The notes below the pieces were generated by a model. That model saw nothing but the letters and a program-made list of their open reading frames with translations. It made no database searches and was not told the DNA's origin. Below, piece after piece: positions 8,613 through 16,725 of a DNA stretch of 64,000 nt (the first letter of the stretch is position 1; each line of letters opens with the position of its first letter). The translations under genes were made by a program, and so were the position numbers. Source of the DNA: Bacteroidota bacterium. GTDB taxonomy: Bacteria; Bacteroidota; Bacteroidia; Bacteroidales; F082. The DNA is taken from contig JAERTF010000147.1 of NCBI GenBank assembly GCA_016845105.1, positions 1 through 64,000 of the forward strand, read 5' to 3'.

Positions 8613-10589
8613 ATGAAACGAATAATAGCACTGTTTATTTTAACATTATTAACAACCGTTATATATGCCCAATGGAATAAGTCGCACAGTACAGAAGGCT
8701 ATTGCTCACATCTTAAATCAATAAATAACAATATTGTGTTCACAACTGACTATAGTTGGCAAAGTAAGTTCCTGTTTGATTACGATGTTACTTCATATAT
8801 GCTTGATATAGTTGTTAGCGATACAACAACATATGTGGAAGGAAACGCAATAATTAATTGCAGGGCTATTGTACCGATTGATACATTTGCATTTGAACTA
8901 ATTATTGAACAGAATATCGATAGCATAATTATTAATGGCAATTTATATACTAACTATTCACGTGATGGAGCTAATGTGCTTGTCCCTGTGGTTGAGTTTA
9001 GTCAGGGAAGTGATATTTCGGCTCAAATATACTATCATGGACAACCACCCGAGGGTGGATTTTTTACCGGAGTAAATAACGATTCATCCACGGCATTGCA
9101 TAAAAATGTAACCTGGACTTTATCCGAGCCTTTTTCTGCAAAACAGTGGTTCCCGGTTAAACAAGATCTGCAAGATAAGGCGGATTCGGCATGGTTATTT
9201 TTTACAACATCATCTGGCAACATGGTTGGATCTGAGGGATTACTTACTGATGTTGTAGATGTTGGAAACAATATGTTGAGATACGAGTGGAAGACAAATT
9301 ACCCCATAGATTATTATCTGATATCATTTGCTGTGGCTGATTATGCAGATTATAGCATTTATGCTCATCCCACACAGATGGCACCAGACTCGCTTTTAAT
9401 TCAAAATTTTCTTTACAATAATCCAGCACATGTGGAATCTAAAAAGGCATCAATTGCAAAAACTGCCGACATGATGGTTCTTTTTAGTGATCTTTTTACA
9501 CTATATCCATTTTATGAGGAAAAATATGGACATTGCGAAGCCCAAATAGGAGGGGGCATGGAACACCAAACCATGTCAACAATGGCAAATTTTAGTTTTC
9601 ATCTTGTTGCACACGAGTTAGGACATATGTGGTTTGGTGATAATGTAACTTGCGCGACATGGAGCGACATATGGATTAATGAGGGGTTTGCAACATATTC
9701 GGATTATTTAGCAAATGAATTTTTAAATGGAGAAGAAGCAGCTACAAATTTTATTGTTGGAGCTCAACAAGATGCAATGTCGGCTGATGCAGGAAGTGTT
9801 TATATACCTGAAGAATATATTTTCCCAGGAAATGAGTGGAGAATTTTTTCTGGTAGATTGTCATACAATAAGGGTGCTGCAATAATTCATATGCTTAGGC
9901 ATGAAATACAAAATGACGAAAAGTTTTTTGAGGTTCTAAAAACCTTTCAGATAAATTTTGCTGGAGGAACCGCTACAGGTGAAGATTTTAGAAATACTGC
10001 TGAAACAGTAACAGGAATGGACTTTGAACAGTTTTTCGGGCAATGGTATTATGGCCATGGGTTCCCTCGTTATAACTTTGTATACTGGAATGATGACCAA
10101 AACATATTTAACCTAAGCTCAACTCAAACAACATCATCGGAACAAACTCCAATTTTCAATATGTTACTTGATTTTAGGTTGGTGTTTGATGATGGAACAG
10201 ATACAATAGTGCGTTTTAAACAAACTGATAACCAGAATGTATTTTCCAAGGATTTTGGCAAGAAGGTTATACATATGGTAGTTGATCCAAATAATTGGAC
10301 CTTAGAAGAGGTAAGAGGTTTATCATACGTTAAAGAAACAAATGTTTCGCCCATTTATTTTACCATCGGCCCAGTTCCGGCCCTTGAAAAACTTAATATA
10401 TATTTTCTAAATCCTGATACAGTTTTACGTGACATAAAAATCACAAGCATTAGTGGCCAAATAATATTTATTGGTGAAACAAAGGCAAGTTCATTTGAAT
10501 TGAACACTATTGATTTTGAGTCGGGGATTTATTTTATTACTGTTTCAGACGGGCAGAATACAATTACAAAAAAGTTTATTGCACATTAG
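8613..10589 (+). CDS. Secreted M1 family metallopeptidase with T9SS sorting domain
   Basis: This zinc aminopeptidase of the M1 (gluzincin) family should remove N-terminal residues from peptides outside the cell. A signal peptide (residues 1-19, cut after VIYA) is followed by the M1 beta domain. The exopeptidase-type motif appears as GGMEHQ, where the canonical form is GAMEN. The zinc site HELGH is at 334-338 with the third ligand E357 in NEGFATY, exactly 18 residues later. The C-terminal 75 residues (about 583-658) form a T9SS type A (Por) sorting domain ending in KKFIAH, so the enzyme is probably exported across the outer membrane and anchored or released. It is divergent from the DUF4175 operon and convergent with the permease; the peptides it releases could feed that permease. 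Confidence 0.93.
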   Translation: MKRIIALFILTLLTTVIYAQWNKSHSTEGYCSHLKSINNNIVFTTDYSWQSKFLFDYDVTSYMLDIVVSDTTTYVEGNAIINCRAIVPIDTFAFELIIEQNIDSIIINGNLYTNYSRDGANVLVPVVEFSQGSDISAQIYYHGQPPEGGFFTGVNNDSSTALHKNVTWTLSEPFSAKQWFPVKQDLQDKADSAWLFFTTSSGNMVGSEGLLTDVVDVGNNMLRYEWKTNYPIDYYLISFAVADYADYSIYAHPTQMAPDSLLIQNFLYNNPAHVESKKASIAKTADMMVLFSDLFTLYPFYEEKYGHCEAQIGGGMEHQTMSTMANFSFHLVAHELGHMWFGDNVTCATWSDIWINEGFATYSDYLANEFLNGEEAATNFIVGAQQDAMSADAGSVYIPEEYIFPGNEWRIFSGRLSYNKGAAIIHMLRHEIQNDEKFFEVLKTFQINFAGGTATGEDFRNTAETVTGMDFEQFFGQWYYGHGFPRYNFVYWNDDQNIFNLSSTQTTSSEQTPIFNMLLDFRLVFDDGTDTIVRFKQTDNQNVFSKDFGKKVIHMVVDPNNWTLEEVRGLSYVKETNVSPIYFTIGPVPALEKLNIYFLNPDTVLRDIKITSISGQIIFIGETKASSFELNTIDFESGIYFITVSDGQNTITKKFIAH

Positions 10590-10624
10590 AGGTTTACAAA
10601 TAGGAACTTATATACGATCATCCA

Positions 10625-12013
10625 CTATTTCACTTTTCGAAATATTAAAATGGCAATTGGCACTAATAATATTGTTAGTACACTAAATACCATAATTAAT
10701 TCATATTTAATGATAGGCATTCCCGTTGGAATAAACCCTATACAAAAACAAGCGAAAACAGTAATTAATCCAATTCCAGCCACTACCCACATGCCAAAAT
10801 TACCACCAGGAATTTTATAAGGTCTTTCTGTATTGGGTTGCTTATACCTAAGCTTAATTGCCGAAATAAACATTATGCAATACATAATTGAATAGAGCAG
10901 TACAGCAATTCCTGTTAATATTAGAAATGAAGTGGTTACATTTGGTAGTACCAGAATAAATAGGCCAACAAATGAAATAACAAAAGCTTGAAAAATAAGA
11001 AGATTAGCAGGAACACCTTGCGGATTTAGTTTTTTAAACCTTTTTGGAAGTAAACCTTCTTCTGCAGCGGCACGGAGTCCTTTGGCCGGGCCTGTAATCC
11101 ATGTGCTAACTTGTCCTATTGCCCCAAACCCAATTAATGTTGCACTCAATGGGATTAACCATGGTAGATTATATACCTTGGAAAAAACACTAAATCCCTG
11201 AACCGCTCCCGAAACAAGATTTATATTTTTAACCGGCAATACAAAAGAAAGAGAAAAACCAGCAAAAAGAGTAAGTAAAAATCCAAGTAATACAGCAACA
11301 AAAATAGCAAGAGGGTAGTTTTTACGAACATTTTTAATTTCTCGGGCATGTGATGCAGAGACTTCTATTCCAACAAAACCAAACACAAAACTAAGTAGCA
11401 TTATTAAATTTTTTGATTCTGCAATACTTGGAAACATGTTTCCAATGCTAGTGTTATAGTTTAAATTAATTGTATATCCCTTTGCCGCATAAACAACACC
11501 CATAATAATTAGAACTATAATTGGAATAAAAACTCCGGCTATAACGCAAATTGAACTAATGATGCCCGATAACCTTGTGCCTTTGAAATTGGCAAATGTT
11601 GCAATCCAGTATACTGCAACAATAATTGAAAATATATATATCTTATTGTTAGCTAATTCGGGGTTGTAAAGGTATGCTAGCGTTGCTGCAATATATGCTA
11701 ATATGGAAGTCATACCAAACATCGATTGTGCCCATTGTAGCCATACGGCAATAAATCCAAGTTTAGGGTTAAAAGCCTCTCTAACCCAATGAAAAACTCC
11801 ATTGTGTGGCCATCCGGTGGCAAGTTCTGCCGAAACCAATGCAACGGGTATTAAAAAAGCAAATGCAGCAATAATATTAAAGAATATCATCTGCATACCT
11901 GTTTCTGCCATCATTGGAATATTTCGCAATGTTAAAAACAGGGCCGAAGTAATCATAACAAGAGTAAAAAAACCAATTGTACCTATCTGATTTTGATTAG
12001 TCTTATTATCCAT
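10625..12013 (-). CDS. APC family amino acid permease (glutamate/GABA antiporter-like)
   Basis: A 462-residue integral membrane protein with about 12 hydrophobic helices throughout. The N-terminal segment (FFTLVMITSALFLTLRNIPM, then GWPHNGVFHWVREAF) resembles the GadC glutamate:gamma-aminobutyrate antiporter branch of the amino acid/polyamine/organocation superfamily. Substrate specificity cannot be read from sequence. It lacks an obvious long C-terminal plug such as the one in E. coli GadC, so acid-resistance function should not be assumed. It is monocistronic, between a secreted aminopeptidase and an S9 peptidase, which suggests uptake of amino acids from peptide breakdown. A 17-bp inverted repeat lies 36 bases upstream of the start. 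Confidence 0.9.
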   Translation of the reverse strand: MDNKTNQNQIGTIGFFTLVMITSALFLTLRNIPMMAETGMQMIFFNIIAAFAFLIPVALVSAELATGWPHNGVFHWVREAFNPKLGFIAVWLQWAQSMFGMTSILAYIAATLAYLYNPELANNKIYIFSIIVAVYWIATFANFKGTRLSGIISSICVIAGVFIPIIVLIIMGVVYAAKGYTINLNYNTSIGNMFPSIAESKNLIMLLSFVFGFVGIEVSASHAREIKNVRKNYPLAIFVAVLLGFLLTLFAGFSLSFVLPVKNINLVSGAVQGFSVFSKVYNLPWLIPLSATLIGFGAIGQVSTWITGPAKGLRAAAEEGLLPKRFKKLNPQGVPANLLIFQAFVISFVGLFILVLPNVTTSFLILTGIAVLLYSIMYCIMFISAIKLRYKQPNTERPYKIPGGNFGMWVVAGIGLITVFACFCIGFIPTGMPIIKYELIMVFSVLTILLVPIAILIFRKVK

Positions 12014-12048
12014 AACACATTGTTATTTATTAATTGTCAATTTATATT

Positions 12049-12065
12049 CACAAAATACTTTTGTG
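12049..12065. promoter_or_regulatory. Inverted repeat upstream of the APC permease
   Basis: CACAAAA-tac-TTTTGTG is a perfect 7-bp inverted repeat with a 3-base spacer. It sits 36-52 bases upstream of the permease ATG, where a promoter or operator would be expected. No protein partner can be named. AT-rich palindromes can arise by chance. Confidence 0.35.
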
Positions 12066-12181
12066 CCTACAACTAAAAATGGAGCTCAAATATCCGCAAT
12101 TCGAACTCCATTTTCTAAGTAACTAGTCGTACATATACAGCACAAATACTAGTCACCATATATGTAATAATTATATACTAA

Positions 12182-14107
12182 TTATTTATCTTTTTTAATA
12201 TCAAGTTGTTGATTTAAGAAAGCTTCCATGGCGCGATAAAAGTCGAATCTATTTTCTTCGTTTCTAAAACCATGTCCTTCATTATCTTTAACCATATATT
12301 CAACCACAACACCTCTTTTTTTCATGGCTTCAACAATTTGATCCGACTCATCGATATTTACACGTGGGTCATTGGCACCCTGTGCGATAAATAATGGCGC
12401 AACAATTTTGTCAACATGATATACAGGAGAAACTTTTCTCAATAGTAAGCTATCATCAACGGGATTTCCTACCATTTCATACATCATTGCCAACAGAGGC
12501 TCCCAATATGGAGGTATGGTTTTCATAAATGTAAACATGTTAGATACACCTACATAATCAACTCCTGCTGCATATAATTCGGGTTCTTTAACCATGCCCA
12601 TTAATGTTGCATATCCGCCATAACTGGCTCCATATATTGCAATTTTTTCTGGATCAGCGATACCTTTTTTAATAAGCCAGTTTGTTCCATCGGTGATGTC
12701 GTCCTGCATTTCAAGACCCCACTTTTTAAATGAAGACTCCCAGAATCTTTTACCATATCCGGTTGAACCCCTGAAGTTCATTTGAAATACTGCAAACCCT
12801 CTGTTTGCCAAAAACTGAACCTCTGGATTAAAACCCCAACCATCGCGGGCCCATGGGCCACCATGAGGATTAATTATTGTGGGAAGATTTTTTGCTGTTT
12901 CAGGTGTATAGCCTAGGGGCAATGTTAAATAAGCATGAATTGTAAGCCCGTCGCGTGTTTTGTATTTAACAGGATAAACATTTGCCATATTATCTTCATC
13001 AATCCATGGGCTTACATCTGTAATTTTCTCGATTTTATCAGTCGACATATCATATATATAATATGCACCCAATGATCGATCGCTATAGGTTCTGATAATA
13101 TAAACATCTTCATTTTTATTCATGCCGGTAATGGCAATCTCATAGTCACCAAGATCTTTTTCTAAGCGTTTGTATAGGTCTTCGTATTGTTTATCAAAAA
13201 AATGCTTTTCTCTTTTCGATGAAGTATAATTTGCAGATGTCATTACCTTCCGTTTCTTGGAATAACTAACGCTACTTACATCAAAATCAGGGTTTTCATA
13301 AAGTTTTGCAACTTCTTTACCATTGGCAATGTCAAATTCAACAACAGCACTTTTGTCACGACCAAGATTTGAGGTTGCTATAACATTCTTATTATCAAAT
13401 GTAAAAAACTCAGGGCTTACATTGTCTTTAAAGCTTGTTGTAAGAACCGTTTCCCATTCATCGGCTTCTGTTTCGCGATAAAGAAGACTTATGTTAACCC
13501 CATCAACAATTGCAAAAGCAACACGAAGTTTTCCATCATGGTCAAACATCCAGCCCTGTATATTTCCGGGGTTTTCTGCTAACATCTCCTTTTCACCAGT
13601 TTCCAAATTAAGGCGATAGGGGTCAAAAACCTGAGGGTTTCGTTCGTTTAATCCAATAATTACTTCGTTTGGTATATCAGGTAAATCATCAATAATTTGT
13701 GTTCTAACACCCTCAATTTCAGTATATGCTATTGGGTTTGAGTTGTCAATATTAACACCATAAAGCTTATAGTTTTCATCACCACCAGTATCTTTTAAAT
13801 AAAGAATACGTTCATTATTTGGCCAAAAGTAGCCAGATATATCCCTGTCTGTTTCTTTGGTAAGCTGAATTACTTCCTCCGAGCCCCTCTTTTGAACAAA
13901 AATATTCATACGATTTTCATATGGGGCTAAAAATGAATAATAATCACCATCAGGTGAAATCTGATAACTTGTTTGCTCAGGATTCTTAAAGAAGTCCTCA
14001 AGTGGAATTTGTTTTGCTGTCATTGGCTTTTTTTCTGTATTAGTACAACTTGCAGCCAGCAAAATTATACCAATCATCGTAAAGATGAAAAATAATTTTC
14101 GTTTCAT
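12182..14107 (-). CDS. S9 family prolyl oligopeptidase-like lipoprotein peptidase
   Basis: A 641-residue alpha/beta-hydrolase serine peptidase that cuts short peptides, probably at the cell envelope. A lipobox (LLAASC, Cys21) indicates a lipoprotein. A seven-bladed-propeller-type N-terminal half (about 40-370) is followed by the catalytic domain. The nucleophile S495 sits in GASYGGYA, the Asp is D580 in GANDPR and the His is H612 in EGHGF. An HGGPW oxyanion-hole segment is at about 415. These match the acylaminoacyl peptidase/dipeptidyl peptidase branch of S9. It has its own promoter element (TAGATTTG at 14160-14167) and lies just after the H-NOX operon on the same strand. Its role is probably peptide turnover together with the nearby M1 enzyme and permease. 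Confidence 0.93.
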   Translation of the reverse strand: MKRKLFFIFTMIGIILLAASCTNTEKKPMTAKQIPLEDFFKNPEQTSYQISPDGDYYSFLAPYENRMNIFVQKRGSEEVIQLTKETDRDISGYFWPNNERILYLKDTGGDENYKLYGVNIDNSNPIAYTEIEGVRTQIIDDLPDIPNEVIIGLNERNPQVFDPYRLNLETGEKEMLAENPGNIQGWMFDHDGKLRVAFAIVDGVNISLLYRETEADEWETVLTTSFKDNVSPEFFTFDNKNVIATSNLGRDKSAVVEFDIANGKEVAKLYENPDFDVSSVSYSKKRKVMTSANYTSSKREKHFFDKQYEDLYKRLEKDLGDYEIAITGMNKNEDVYIIRTYSDRSLGAYYIYDMSTDKIEKITDVSPWIDEDNMANVYPVKYKTRDGLTIHAYLTLPLGYTPETAKNLPTIINPHGGPWARDGWGFNPEVQFLANRGFAVFQMNFRGSTGYGKRFWESSFKKWGLEMQDDITDGTNWLIKKGIADPEKIAIYGASYGGYATLMGMVKEPELYAAGVDYVGVSNMFTFMKTIPPYWEPLLAMMYEMVGNPVDDSLLLRKVSPVYHVDKIVAPLFIAQGANDPRVNIDESDQIVEAMKKRGVVVEYMVKDNEGHGFRNEENRFDFYRAMEAFLNQQLDIKKDK

Positions 14108-14159
14108 AATAATATGTTTTTTGTAAGACTAATAAGAAATGATTTTGCGATTCTAATAG

Positions 14160-14167
14160 CAAATCTA
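14160..14167 (-). promoter_or_regulatory. -7 promoter element of the S9 peptidase gene
   Basis: The minus strand reads TAGATTTG (TAnnTTTG), 52 bases upstream of the ATG at 14107. The spacing is compatible with a leader of about 45 bases. Confidence 0.4.
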
Positions 14168-14212
14168 TATATTTTAATCTGATTTAGAGGCTTAAATAAG
14201 AAATAATTAATA

Positions 14213-14662
14213 TTATTCACCCATACTTTCTGTATCGGATTTTGAATCGGTTATAATGACAAGTACATGTGGGTTCTCACCTGCGGAGATTCTGATAGTT
14301 GTAAAACTAATATACTGAAAAACGACTTCATCACTTAAGCGAAAGTCTCTTACTATTTGTTTTACAACACTATTCTTTTTGCTTGTAAGACAAGATTTTA
14401 GCGCATCACGAATCGCACAAAGCTGACAATAATAATTCCCGCCACAATCCTTTCCATCTTTTTCTATATACATACAACCCATTACATTACCATAAGGCTG
14501 GTTAAGGATTTCACTTTGAGATTTTTGGACAAAGCTTTCGAAGGCCTCATTGGCATAGGTTATAATATAATCCTGATTTGAAATGAATACCGGATTTGTT
14601 ATATTTTCATTCAGTACCGTAAACAGGTTAACAAGTTCATTATGTGATAGGTTAAATAACAT
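14213..14662 (-). CDS. Stand-alone PAS domain protein with Cys4 motif
   Basis: A 149-residue cytosolic protein with one PAS domain (about 10-125). Inside the PAS fold it carries Cys63, Cys73, Cys79 and Cys82 (C-x9-C-x5-C-x2-C), followed by AIRDAL. This Cys-rich insert recalls the CGxxxxCxxCG pattern in many uncharacterised PAS proteins and could bind a metal or Fe-S cluster, or act as a redox switch. It has no output domain. Its ATG is immediately adjacent to the histidine kinase stop codon, so it is the third gene of the H-NOX operon. It may modulate the kinase or relay a second input. The PAS assignment is reasonably sure; the ligand is unknown. Confidence 0.8.
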   Translation of the reverse strand: MLFNLSHNELVNLFTVLNENITNPVFISNQDYIITYANEAFESFVQKSQSEILNQPYGNVMGCMYIEKDGKDCGGNYYCQLCAIRDALKSCLTSKKNSVVKQIVRDFRLSDEVVFQYISFTTIRISAGENPHVLVIITDSKSDTESMGE

Positions 14663-16036
14663 CTAGCTGTGTGTTTTATCCGGAATTATTGACTTGATCT
14701 CATTGAATAATTTATCAGGGTTTACCGGTTTTGTAATAAACCCATCCATCCCCGAATCCATTATTTCCTTCTGTGATTCTTCAAAAGCATTGGCAGTGAA
14801 AGCGATAATTGGTAACTTGCGAACATTCTCAAATTCCTCATCAGTTCGGATTATTCTGGTGGCTTCAACACCACTCATTTCAGGCATCTGTACATCCATC
14901 AAAACCAAATCATATTGCTTTTGTTTAAGAAGATAAAGAGCCTCTTTACCACTTGAAGCAATGTCTACCGAACAATTCCATTTACTCAATATTTTGGAAA
15001 CAACAAGCTGGTTTATCTTCACATCATCCACAACCAAGATGTGTGCGTCAACTGATTTGTTTTCAAACGGATTGCTTTTTTCCTTAAAAACAGGAGCGTC
15101 TTTTTGATGTTTATATGGCAGTTCAAAAATGAATGTGGAACCTTTTCCATACTTACTTTCTACCTTTATTGAACCACCCTGAAGCTCTATAAAATTCTTG
15201 GTAATTGTTAACCCAAGTCCGGTTCCCCCAAATTTTCTGCTAATTGTAGTATCACTTTGCATAAAACTGCCGAAGATGTTATTAATTTGGTCTTCTTTTA
15301 TACCAATTCCGGTATCCTTTACCTTGAAGGCTATGGTAACTGTCTCTTTTGATTCGTTATAATAACTTAGCTTGCATGTTAGTTTTACATACCCATGTTC
15401 GGTGAACTTCACAGCGTTACCAACGATATTATTCAAAATCTGATTTAGTTTTACTGGGTCACCTTTCAATGATTGAGGAATCGACTCATCATAATCAAGT
15501 ATGAAATCGACACCTTTCTTTTTAGCCGATTGACTTAGGTTCTTATGTGTGTTTTTGACCAGCTCAGGCAGATCAAACTGAATATCTTCAAAGGTAATTT
15601 TCCCGGCTTCAATTTTTGAGAAATCCAATATTTCGTTAATTACCTGGCTAAGGTGATTCGCTGAAAACTTAATGTTTTCTAGCATATCCCTTACATTCTC
15701 ATTCAGATCTTCATTTAGCACTATTTCTGATAATCCGATAACACCATTTAATGGTGTTCTTAGTTCATGAGTCATATTTGACAAGAACTCTGATTTAGCC
15801 CGAGTCGCTTCTTCTGCAACCTTCTTCGCCTTAAATAGATCTTCCTTAGATTTTTCTATATCGCGGGTTCTTTTTTCAATGATGCTCTCCTGGTTTTTGT
15901 TGGTTTCCAGAAGTTGTTGATTTGCGTAATATAACTCAAGGGCTTTCTGTTCAATAATCCTTTCTGCTTCCTTACGAGATTTTCGTTCTCGTTCAAAAGC
16001 TTTTTTTAACTTGTTATATTTATCCGTATCGATCAA
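14663..16036 (-). CDS. H-NOX-associated hybrid histidine kinase/response regulator
   Basis: This 457-residue cytoplasmic kinase has no transmembrane segment. A coiled coil (about 1-80) leads to the HisKA domain with the phospho-acceptor His90 in MTHELRTPLNG. The HATPase_c domain follows, with the N box around Asn207 and G boxes DTGIGI (241-246) and GGTGLGL (270-276). A C-terminal receiver domain has DDV near 337 and the acceptor Asp381 in LMDVQMPEMSG. Lying directly downstream of an H-NOX gene (3-base gap), it fits the HnoK class whose autophosphorylation is controlled by NO-bound H-NOX. The receiver on the same protein implies a phosphorelay; no separate output regulator is seen in the operon. 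Confidence 0.93.
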   Translation of the reverse strand: MIDTDKYNKLKKAFERERKSRKEAERIIEQKALELYYANQQLLETNKNQESIIEKRTRDIEKSKEDLFKAKKVAEEATRAKSEFLSNMTHELRTPLNGVIGLSEIVLNEDLNENVRDMLENIKFSANHLSQVINEILDFSKIEAGKITFEDIQFDLPELVKNTHKNLSQSAKKKGVDFILDYDESIPQSLKGDPVKLNQILNNIVGNAVKFTEHGYVKLTCKLSYYNESKETVTIAFKVKDTGIGIKEDQINNIFGSFMQSDTTISRKFGGTGLGLTITKNFIELQGGSIKVESKYGKGSTFIFELPYKHQKDAPVFKEKSNPFENKSVDAHILVVDDVKINQLVVSKILSKWNCSVDIASSGKEALYLLKQKQYDLVLMDVQMPEMSGVEATRIIRTDEEFENVRKLPIIAFTANAFEESQKEIMDSGMDGFITKPVNPDKLFNEIKSIIPDKTHS

Positions 16037-16039
16037 GAT

Positions 16040-16579
16040 CTACTTTTTTGTAAGTCTAAATTTCACTTTTGAGCCATCTTCAAAAATTAACTCTTTTTCA
16101 ATTTTAATTTCTTCATTAAAGAACTCAATTGCACCAAGCAGAAGTCCATGGGCAAAATCACCAAATTTTCTATTTGAAGTATAGATTATTTCTATCATGT
16201 TTTCATTCATTCCCACGGTTTCAACCTTAGGAAGCTCTGCATCAGGATACAGCTTTTTAACCTCAACATGTATATAATTATCAATCTTACTTATAAAAGC
16301 AAATATGGTGATGTCTTCCGGAAAGAAATGAGGATAGAGTTTGGTGAATCGTAAAAACAAATGCTTACCATATGTAACAAGTAGATCTGGGATTTTTGAG
16401 CCAGTTAATTCCGAAAGTTTAATTACCATGGCAACAAGCTCTGAGGAATCGTAAGTTCCTACTCCGGTATATGCCCCATCGTTTGTAAGGTTTGCACCAT
16501 TAATCATATTCTGGGCGGTATCGAATCCAAAAGTGTCTTCTACAAATTCAATGTATTCGGTAAATACCATTCCTTTCAT
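16040..16579 (-). CDS. H-NOX family haem nitric-oxide sensor
   Basis: This 179-residue H-NOX (haem NO/O2-binding) protein senses nitric oxide. It starts MKGMVFTEYIEF, like the family. The proximal haem ligand is His104 in YIHVEVKKLYP, and the propionate-binding YxSxR motif is Tyr133, Ser135, Arg137. From memory of the T. tengcongensis protein, the O2-stabilising distal Tyr140 aligns with Phe142 here, which predicts NO (and CO) rather than O2 binding. I chose the ATG at 16579 over the frame's first Met at 16645, because it matches the family N-terminus and a TAnnTTTG element lies between them. It is the first gene of the H-NOX, kinase, PAS operon and is divergent from gltX. Confidence 0.95.
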   Translation of the reverse strand: MKGMVFTEYIEFVEDTFGFDTAQNMINGANLTNDGAYTGVGTYDSSELVAMVIKLSELTGSKIPDLLVTYGKHLFLRFTKLYPHFFPEDITIFAFISKIDNYIHVEVKKLYPDAELPKVETVGMNENMIEIIYTSNRKFGDFAHGLLLGAIEFFNEEIKIEKELIFEDGSKVKFRLTKK

Positions 16580-16607
16580 AATAGTAGTCTTAAGTTTATA
16601 AGTGATC

Positions 16608-16615
16608 CAAAAATA
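16608..16615 (-). promoter_or_regulatory. -7 promoter element of the H-NOX operon
   Basis: The minus strand reads TATTTTTG (TAnnTTTG). It lies 29 bases before the ATG at 16579 and downstream of the alternative Met at 16645, so it decides the start. Confidence 0.5.
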
Positions 16616-16698
16616 ACCTTTATTCCAATAATTAACAATAATCATCTATCGTTTTAAGGGTTTAGAGCTTTTATTACACAGGCTCAGCTAATCTTAAT

Positions 16699-16706
16699 TA
16701 TATTTG
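16699..16706 (+). promoter_or_regulatory. -7 promoter element of gltX
   Basis: TATATTTG matches TAnnTTTG and sits 20 bases before the gltX ATG, giving a short leader of about 12-15 bases. No strong -33 TTTG was found. Confidence 0.5.
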
Positions 16707-16725
16707 CAGCCTTAAAAATATTTAT

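Noticed and set aside
8958-8970. CACGTG core inside the M1 peptidase gene as a third parS
   Set aside because: Only the central six bases match; the flanks TATT and ATGG do not fit the parS consensus.
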